Shown here: in pieces, positions 59,303-64,000 of the stretch | How positions within the stretch are numbered: the stretch's first letter is position 1 | Layout of the letters: each line of letters begins with the position of its first letter | Assembly (NCBI RefSeq): GCF_001514125.1 | Contig: NZ_KQ948564.1 | Location: 125,408-189,407 of the forward strand | Origin: Streptomyces longwoodensis | GTDB lineage: Bacteria; Actinomycetota; Actinomycetes; Streptomycetales; Streptomycetaceae | DNA length: 64,000 nucleotides | Reading direction: 5' to 3' | Notes under the pieces: generated by a model | What the model saw: only the letters and a program-made list of their open reading frames with translations | What the model was told of the DNA's origin: nothing | Databases searched by the model: none | Made by a program: the position numbers and the translations under genes

Positions 59303-60279
59303 TGAACGTACGACGACGCCTCATATCCGCCGCGGCCATCACGGCCGCCACCGTCCTCGGGACCGCCACCCTCACCGCCTGCGGCGGCGACACCGCGGCC
59401 GCGGGCAACGCGGGCAACACGGACAAGTTCGACGTCGTCGCCTCCTTCTACCCGATGGCCTTCCTCGCCGAGCGGATCGGCGGGGACCACGCGCACGTCA
59501 CCAGCCTCACCCAGCCCGGCCAGGAGCCCCACGACCTGGAGATCAGCGCGAAGCAGACCGCGCGGCTGCAGGACTCGGACGCGGTGCTCTACCTCAAGAA
59601 CCTCCAGCCCTCCGTCGACGACGCCGTCGCCCAGTCCGGGGTCAGGACGAAGATCGACGCCGCCTCCCTGACCTCGCTGGAGAAGCACGGCAACGAGGTC
59701 GGCGGCCACGCGGCCGAGCACGATGAGCACGAGGGCTCCGGCGACGGGGAGTCGTCCGGCCTCGACCCCCACATCTGGCTCGACCCGGTGCGCTACGCCC
59801 AGGTCGCCGAGGGCGTCGGCGCCGCCTTCGCCGAGGCCGACCCCGGTCACGCGGCCGACTACCGCAAGAACACCGCCGACCTGGTGCGTGAACTCGACGC
59901 CCTGAACACCGAGTTCACGACCGGCCTCGCCACCGCCCGGACCAAGGTCTTCCTCACCACCCACGCCGCCTTCGGCTACCTCGCCGAGCGCTACGGCCTC
60001 ACCGAGGAGGCCATCAACGGCCTCGACCCCGAGTCCGAGCCCAGTGCCGCGCGCGTGAAGGAGCTGGAGAAGCTGGCGAAGGCCGACGGGGTCACCACCG
60101 TCTTCTACGAGACGCTCGTCAGCGACAAGACGGCCAAGACGGTGGCGAAGGATGCGGGCCTGCGGACCGACGTCCTCGACCCGATCGAGGGCATCACCAA
60201 GAAGTCCCGCGGCCAGGACTACCTCCAGGTCATGCGGGCCAACCTCGCGGCCCTGAAGACCGCCCTGGGGGCGAAGTGA
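59302..60279 (+). CDS. znuA: Zinc ABC transporter substrate-binding lipoprotein
   Basis: 325-aa solute-binding protein. The signal peptide NVRRRLISAAAITAATVLGTATLTAC ends in a lipobox (LTAC, Cys lipid anchor). VVASFYPMAFLAERIGGDHAHV, TQPGQEPHDLEIS (first His), a His/Glu-rich loop (HAAEHDEHEGSGDGE) before LDPHIWLDP (second His), TTHAAFGYLAERY (third His) and VFYETLVSD are the A-I cluster signatures of zinc binding. ATG 59302 was chosen because the promoter -10 ends 7 nt upstream and no ribosome site exists, so translation is likely leaderless; in-frame ATG 59293 and TTG 59287 lie within the -10. Confidence 0.93.
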   Translation: MNVRRRLISAAAITAATVLGTATLTACGGDTAAAGNAGNTDKFDVVASFYPMAFLAERIGGDHAHVTSLTQPGQEPHDLEISAKQTARLQDSDAVLYLKNLQPSVDDAVAQSGVRTKIDAASLTSLEKHGNEVGGHAAEHDEHEGSGDGESSGLDPHIWLDPVRYAQVAEGVGAAFAEADPGHAADYRKNTADLVRELDALNTEFTTGLATARTKVFLTTHAAFGYLAERYGLTEEAINGLDPESEPSAARVKELEKLAKADGVTTVFYETLVSDKTAKTVAKDAGLRTDVLDPIEGITKKSRGQDYLQVMRANLAALKTALGAK

Positions 60280-61136
60280 GCGACCGGAGCGACCGGGCCG
60301 ACCGGAAGGGGAGCGGCATGGGCGAGCCCGTCATCGCGCTGCGGGGCGTCCGTGCCGAACTCGGCGCGCGCCCCGTCCTGCGCGGCATCGACCTGACCGT
60401 GGGCCGCGGCGAGGTCGTCGCCCTGCTCGGCGCCAACGGCTCCGGCAAGTCGACGGCCGTGCGCACCGTCATCGGCCAGGTCCCGGTGAGCGCGGGCACC
60501 GTCGAGCTGTTCGGCACGCCCCGGGCCCGCTTCCGCGACTGGGCCCGCCTCGGCTACGTGCCGCAGCGCACGACCGCCGCCGGCGGGGTGCCGGCCACCG
60601 TGACCGAGGTGGTGTCCTCGGGCCGGCTCTCCCGCACCCGTTTCGGCCTGTTCCGCAAGGCCGACCACGCGGCCGTACGGCACGCCCTGGAGCTGGTCGA
60701 CCTCGCGGACCGGGCCGGGGACCCGGTCGACGCCCTCTCCGGCGGCCAGCACCAGCGCGTGCTGATCGCCCGCGCCCTGGTCGCCGAGCCGGAGCTGCTG
60801 ATCATGGACGAGCCGATGGCCGGCGTCGACCTGGCCAGCCAGGAGGTGCTCGCCGCGACCCTGCGCGCGCAGGTCGCCCAGGGCACCACCGTCCTGCTCG
60901 TCCTGCACGAACTGGGCCCGCTGGAACCCCTCATCGACCGCGCGGTGGTGCTCCGCGACGGCTGCGTCCTGCACGACGGCCCGCCCCCGCGGGCGGTCGG
61001 CCAGCACGCCCTCCCCGGCCACGACCACGTCCACCCGTCACCCACCGCCGCCCTTGGCGGAGGTGCTGCGCACCACTGCCATGATCCGCACGCACCGGCG
61101 GACGCCGGCCCCCTCCGCACGGGACTGCTCAGCTGA
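60276..61136 (+). CDS. znuC: Zinc ABC transporter ATP-binding protein
   Basis: 286-aa ATPase subunit. Walker A LLGANGSGKSTAVR, Q-loop YVPQRTT, signature LSGGQHQRVLIARAL, Walker B LLIMDEPMAGVD and switch His VLHELGPLE are intact. The C-terminal tail is unusual: about 45 residues rich in His (HALPGHDHVHP, GGGAAHHCHDPHAP), a possible zinc sensor or store. GTG 60276 overlaps the znuA stop (GTGA). ATG 60318 with GGAAGGGGAG just upstream is a good alternative start, and the 14 residues between are low-complexity. Confidence 0.93.
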   Translation: MSDRSDRADRKGSGMGEPVIALRGVRAELGARPVLRGIDLTVGRGEVVALLGANGSGKSTAVRTVIGQVPVSAGTVELFGTPRARFRDWARLGYVPQRTTAAGGVPATVTEVVSSGRLSRTRFGLFRKADHAAVRHALELVDLADRAGDPVDALSGGQHQRVLIARALVAEPELLIMDEPMAGVDLASQEVLAATLRAQVAQGTTVLLVLHELGPLEPLIDRAVVLRDGCVLHDGPPPRAVGQHALPGHDHVHPSPTAALGGGAAHHCHDPHAPADAGPLRTGLLS

Positions 61137-62038
61137 TGGAAATCCTCGACTACGCCTTCATGCAGCGGGCGCTGCTCGCCGCCGTCCTGGTCGGCATCAC
61201 CGCCCCCGCGGTCGGCATCTACCTCGTCCAGCGCCGCCAGGCCCTGATGGGCGATGGCATCGGGCACGTGGCCATGACCGGCGTCGGCCTCGGCTTCCTG
61301 CTGTCCGCCTCCCCGGTGTGGATGGCCACCCTGGTGTCGGTGCTGGGCGCCGTCCTGATGGAGCTGATCCGCTGGTACGGCAGGACCCGCGGCGACATCG
61401 CCCTCGCGATGCTCTTCTACGGCGGCATGGCCGGCGGCGTGCTGTTCATCAACCTGGCGCCGGGCGGCTCCAACGCCAACCTCACGTCGTACCTCTTCGG
61501 GTCGCTGTCGACGGTGTCCGAGTCGGACGTGACGGCGATCTGCCTGCTCGCGGCGTTCGTGGTGCTGGTCGCCCTGGGCCTGCGCCGGCAGCTGTTCGCG
61601 GTCAGCCAGGACGAGGAGTTCGCCCGGGTGACCGGGCTGCCGGTGCGCGCCCTGAACCTGCTGACGGCCGTCACGGCGGCGGTCACGGTGACGGTCGCGA
61701 TGCGGGTGGTCGGGCTGCTGCTGGTGTCGGCCCTGATGGTCGTGCCGGTCGCCGCCGCCCAGCAGCTGAGCCGCAGCTTCGCCGCGACGTTCGCGGTCGC
61801 CGTCGCGATCGGCGTCACGGTGACCATCGGCGGCACCGTCACCTCGTATTACCAGGACGTCCCGCCCGGCGCGACGATCGTGCTGCTGACCATCGCGGCG
61901 TTCCTGCTGCTGACCGCGCTGGCCGCTCCGCTGGCCCGGCGGCGCGCCCGCGCCCTGGCCGCCGGCGGCCCGCCCGCGGACCCGGCGGAGTGCGCGATTC
62001 CGGCCACCCGCGCGCCCGACGGGGGAGTCGGCGTCTGA
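61136..62038 (+). CDS. znuB: Zinc ABC transporter permease
   Basis: 300-aa ABC-3 family membrane subunit with about eight helices: FMQRALLAAVLVGITAPAVGIYLVQRRQALMGDGIGHVAMTGVGLGFLL (partial, family N-terminus), ATLVSVLGAVLMELI, LLVSALMVVPVAAAQQL and IVLLTIAAFLLLTALA. It starts on the last base of the znuC stop codon (TGATG), so the two are translationally coupled. With ZnuA and ZnuC it forms the high-affinity zinc importer. Confidence 0.94.
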   Translation: MEILDYAFMQRALLAAVLVGITAPAVGIYLVQRRQALMGDGIGHVAMTGVGLGFLLSASPVWMATLVSVLGAVLMELIRWYGRTRGDIALAMLFYGGMAGGVLFINLAPGGSNANLTSYLFGSLSTVSESDVTAICLLAAFVVLVALGLRRQLFAVSQDEEFARVTGLPVRALNLLTAVTAAVTVTVAMRVVGLLLVSALMVVPVAAAQQLSRSFAATFAVAVAIGVTVTIGGTVTSYYQDVPPGATIVLLTIAAFLLLTALAAPLARRRARALAAGGPPADPAECAIPATRAPDGGVGV

Positions 62039-62106
62039 CCGGCCGGGAGCCGGGCTGGCACAATGGCCCGGCAGGTGCCGACGCGAGCCATCCGAAGGAG
62101 TGACCG

Positions 62107-62547
62107 GTGACGACCGCTGGACCGCCCGTGAAGGGCCGCGCCACCCGGCAGCGTGCCGCCGTGGCGGCGGCGCTCGACGAGGTCGACGAGTTCCGCAGCG
62201 CCCAGGAGCTGCACGACATGCTCAAGCACAAGGGCGACTCCGTCGGGCTGACCACGGTCTACCGCACCCTGCAGACCCTCGCCGAGGCCGGCGAGGTCGA
62301 CGTCCTGCGCACCTCCGACGGCGAGTCCGTCTACCGCCGCTGCTCCACCGGCGAGCACCACCACCACCTGGTCTGCCGCTCCTGCGGCAAGGCCGTCGAG
62401 GTCGAGGGCCCGGCGGTGGAGAAGTGGGCCGAGGCGATCGCCGCGGAGCACGGCTACGTCAACGTGGCCCACACGGTGGAGATCTTCGGGACGTGCGCGG
62501 ACTGCGCCGGCCTGACCGCACGCGACACGCGGACGGATAACGAATAA
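62107..62547 (+). CDS. zur: Zinc uptake regulator Zur (Fur family)
   Basis: 146-aa Fur-family repressor. The winged helix includes RQRAAVAAALDEVDEFRSAQELHDMLKHKG and VGLTTVYRTLQTLAEAGEVD. The regulatory zinc site is GEHHHHLVCRSCGKAVEVEG, and the second CxxC is in FGTCADCAGL, giving two structural-zinc CxxC pairs. GTG at 62107 has AAGGAG 8-10 nt upstream. It closes the znuACB-zur operon, and Zur-like boxes upstream of znuA predict autoregulation. Confidence 0.95.
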   Translation: MTTAGPPVKGRATRQRAAVAAALDEVDEFRSAQELHDMLKHKGDSVGLTTVYRTLQTLAEAGEVDVLRTSDGESVYRRCSTGEHHHHLVCRSCGKAVEVEGPAVEKWAEAIAAEHGYVNVAHTVEIFGTCADCAGLTARDTRTDNE

Positions 62548-62564
62548 CAGATATTGAAATCTGT
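62547..62564. promoter_or_regulatory. AT-rich inverted repeat upstream of aldo/keto reductase
   Basis: ACAGAT-ATTGAA-ATCTGT, 6-bp perfect arms, 24 bp before the reductase ATG, starting on the last base of the zur stop codon. In this GC-rich genome such an AT-rich palindrome is a likely operator. The TetR regulator downstream of the reductase is a candidate binder. Confidence 0.5.
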
Positions 62565-62588
62565 CAGTCGTCATGCCAAGCTGGGGGC

Positions 62589-63596
62589 ATGACGATGCAC
62601 ACGCGCACGCTCGGAACCACCGGTCCCCAGGTCTCCGCCCTCGGCCTCGGCTGCATGGGCATGTCCGCGCTCTACGGCGAGGCGGACCGGGCGGAGTCGA
62701 TCGCCACGATCCACGCCGCCCTGGACGCCGGGATCACCCTGCTCGACACCGGCGACTTCTACGCCATGGGCCACAACGAGATGCTGATCGGCGAGGCCCT
62801 GCGCACCGCGCCCGCCGCATCGCGGGAGCAGGCCCAGGTCAGCGTGAAGTTCGGCGCCCTGCGCGATCCCGACGGCGGCTGGAGCGGGTACGACGGCCGC
62901 CCGGCCGCCGTGAAGAACTTCGCCGCCTACTCCCTCCAGCGCCTCGGCGTCGACCACATCGACGTCTACCGCATCGCCCGGCTCGACCCCGGCGTCCCGA
63001 TCGAGGAGACCGTCGGCGCCATCGCCGAACTCGTCGAGAAGGGGTACGTCCGGCACATCGGCCTCAGCGAGGTCGGCGCCGACACGATCCGCCGCGCCGC
63101 CGCCACCGCCCCGATCTCCGACCTCCAGATCGAGTACTCGCTGATCTCCCGCGGCATCGAGGACGAGGTCCTGCCCACCACCCGCGACCTGGGCATCTCC
63201 GTGACCGCCTACGGCGTCCTGTCCCGCGGCCTGATCTCCGGCCACTTCACCCCCGACCGCCGGCTCGCCCCGAACGACTTCCGGGCCATGTCGCCCCGCT
63301 TCCAGGGCGAGAACCTCCAGCACAACCTCGGCCTCGTCGAGGCCCTGCGCGCGATCGCCGCGCGGAAGGGCGTGACCGTCGCGCAGATCGCCATCGCCTG
63401 GGTGCTCTCCCGGGGCGAGGACATCGTGCCGCTGGTCGGCGCCCGCACCCGCGAGCGCCTGGCCGAGTCCCTGGGCGCGCTCGACGTCACGCTGGACGAC
63501 GCCGACCTCGCCGCCGTCGAGCGGGCCGTGCCCGCGGACGCCGCCGCCGGCGACCGCTACCCGGCCGCCCAGATGGCTCACCTCGGGAGCAAGTGA
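62589..63596 (+). CDS. Aldo/keto reductase
   Basis: 335-aa NADPH-dependent oxidoreductase of the AKR superfamily. LGLGCMGMSALYG, LLDTGDFYAMGHNEMLIGEAL (catalytic Asp and Tyr) and VSVKFG (catalytic Lys) are present. LGVDHIDVYRIARLDPGVPIEETVGAI has Ala in the position of the usual catalytic His (IARLD instead of xHRxD), as in one known AKR subgroup. AIAWVLSRGEDIVPLVGARTRERLAESLGAL is the cofactor site. The substrate is unknown. GGGGG precedes the ATG. A TetR gene follows 23 bp later. Confidence 0.92.
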   Translation: MTMHTRTLGTTGPQVSALGLGCMGMSALYGEADRAESIATIHAALDAGITLLDTGDFYAMGHNEMLIGEALRTAPAASREQAQVSVKFGALRDPDGGWSGYDGRPAAVKNFAAYSLQRLGVDHIDVYRIARLDPGVPIEETVGAIAELVEKGYVRHIGLSEVGADTIRRAAATAPISDLQIEYSLISRGIEDEVLPTTRDLGISVTAYGVLSRGLISGHFTPDRRLAPNDFRAMSPRFQGENLQHNLGLVEALRAIAARKGVTVAQIAIAWVLSRGEDIVPLVGARTRERLAESLGALDVTLDDADLAAVERAVPADAAAGDRYPAAQMAHLGSK

Positions 63597-63606
63597 GGCC
63601 ACCGGG

Positions 63607-63612
63607 TACGGT
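63607..63612 (+). promoter_or_regulatory. -10 element for the TetR gene
   Basis: TACGGT ends 7 nt before the ATG at 63620 without a ribosome site, suggesting an additional leaderless transcript for the regulator. Confidence 0.35.
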
Positions 63613-63619
63613 CTAGGAC

Positions 63620-64000
63620 ATGGCAGCGACCACCGAGACCCTGACCGCCGAGCGCATCCTCGAGGCGACCGAGGAGGTGCTGCGCCGCCACGGACCGGCC
63701 AAGGCCACCGTGGTCGACGTGGCCCGCGCGCTCGGCGTCAGCCACGGCAGCGTCTACCGCCACTTCCGCACCAAGGCAGCGCTGCGCGAGGCCGTCACCA
63801 AGCGCTGGCTGGACCGCACCTCCGAGCGGCTCGCGGTGATCGCCGCCGAGGACCGCGACGCCGGGGCCCGGCTGCGGGACTGGCTCGCCGCGCTGTTCGA
63901 GGCCAAGCGGCACAAGGCGGGCGACGACCCGGAACTGTTCGCCACCTACATGGTGCTGGTCGAGGAGAGCGGTCCCGCCGTCGGCGAGCACATCGAGGAC
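63620..64000 (+). CDS. TetR-family transcriptional regulator (3' partial)
   Basis: First 127 codons of a TetR repressor, cut by the window end. The N-terminal HTH is AERILEATEEVLRRHGPAKATVVDVARALGVSHGSVYRHFRTKAALREAVTKRWL (partial quote of a standard TetR_N domain), followed by the start of the ligand-binding helices. Same strand as, and 23 bp after, the aldo/keto reductase. Regulation of that gene through the upstream AT-rich palindrome is a reasonable guess. Confidence 0.92.
   Translation, partial: MAATTETLTAERILEATEEVLRRHGPAKATVVDVARALGVSHGSVYRHFRTKAALREAVTKRWLDRTSERLAVIAAEDRDAGARLRDWLAALFEAKRHKAGDDPELFATYMVLVEESGPAVGEHIED

Overview
The window is a 64 kb piece of a very GC-rich actinomycete chromosome, almost certainly Streptomyces. 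The evidence is the GC-saturated third codon position, many GTG starts, 1-4 bp GTGA/ATGA gene overlaps, leaderless-type promoters, and conserved actinobacterial gene blocks (hrcA-dnaJ; phoH-ybeY-CBS protein-era; recO-uppS; glyS next to a zinc ABC operon). No rRNA, tRNA, CRISPR array, prophage or intact insertion sequence was seen.

Layout. 1-9.1 kb: SpoIIE-type phosphatase (cut by the window edge), hemW, DUF3097 protein, MBL hydrolase, CIRCE-controlled hrcA-dnaJ, nitronate monooxygenase, rsmE, lipoprotein. 9.3-14.9 kb: tricorn protease, HIT protein, RNase Z-like protein, adenine/adenosine deaminase. 14.9-19.4 kb: IclR regulator divergent from a glucarate catabolic pair (kdgD-gudD), then a PfkB kinase. 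19.5-26.1 kb: phoH-ybeY-CBS-MmcQ-degenerate CDA-era, with a GlnR-box-bearing amtB-glnK operon on the opposite strand inside it. 26-30.7 kb: HTH regulator, NAD-epimerase-like protein, GH1 glucosidase, and an M4 protease with an emfourin-type inhibitor. 30.9-38.8 kb: leuA with a leucine leader-peptide attenuator, zinc-ribbon/TerB protein, secreted sialidase next to a DapA/NanA-like aldolase, SigE-family sigma factor with a membrane partner, CX5R phosphatase, GNAT.

38.9-45.6 kb is a tight same-strand cassette of little-studied proteins (methyltransferase, 620-aa protein, ParA-like ATPase with Arg in place of the P-loop Lys, two further unknown proteins, a two-helix membrane protein) that matches the Streptomyces SCO2521-SCO2525 families. 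It is followed by two paralogous flavin-dependent halogenase-like oxidoreductases.

49.1-53.2 kb is an accessory island. It holds decayed genes (IS5-type transposase, SMI1/KNR4, MFS) and then an apparently intact two-gene RiPP locus: a 47-codon precursor-like peptide, a strong intercistronic hairpin, and a HExxH peptide-modifying enzyme carrying its own C-terminal PqqD-like domain. This is the best candidate for an undescribed system in the window.

53.3-64 kb returns to core genes: MFS exporter, recO, uppS, an endonuclease/exonuclease/phosphatase protein, glyS, the zinc operon (znuA-znuC-znuB-zur) with Zur-like boxes over its promoter and start, an aldo/keto reductase and a TetR regulator (cut by the window end).
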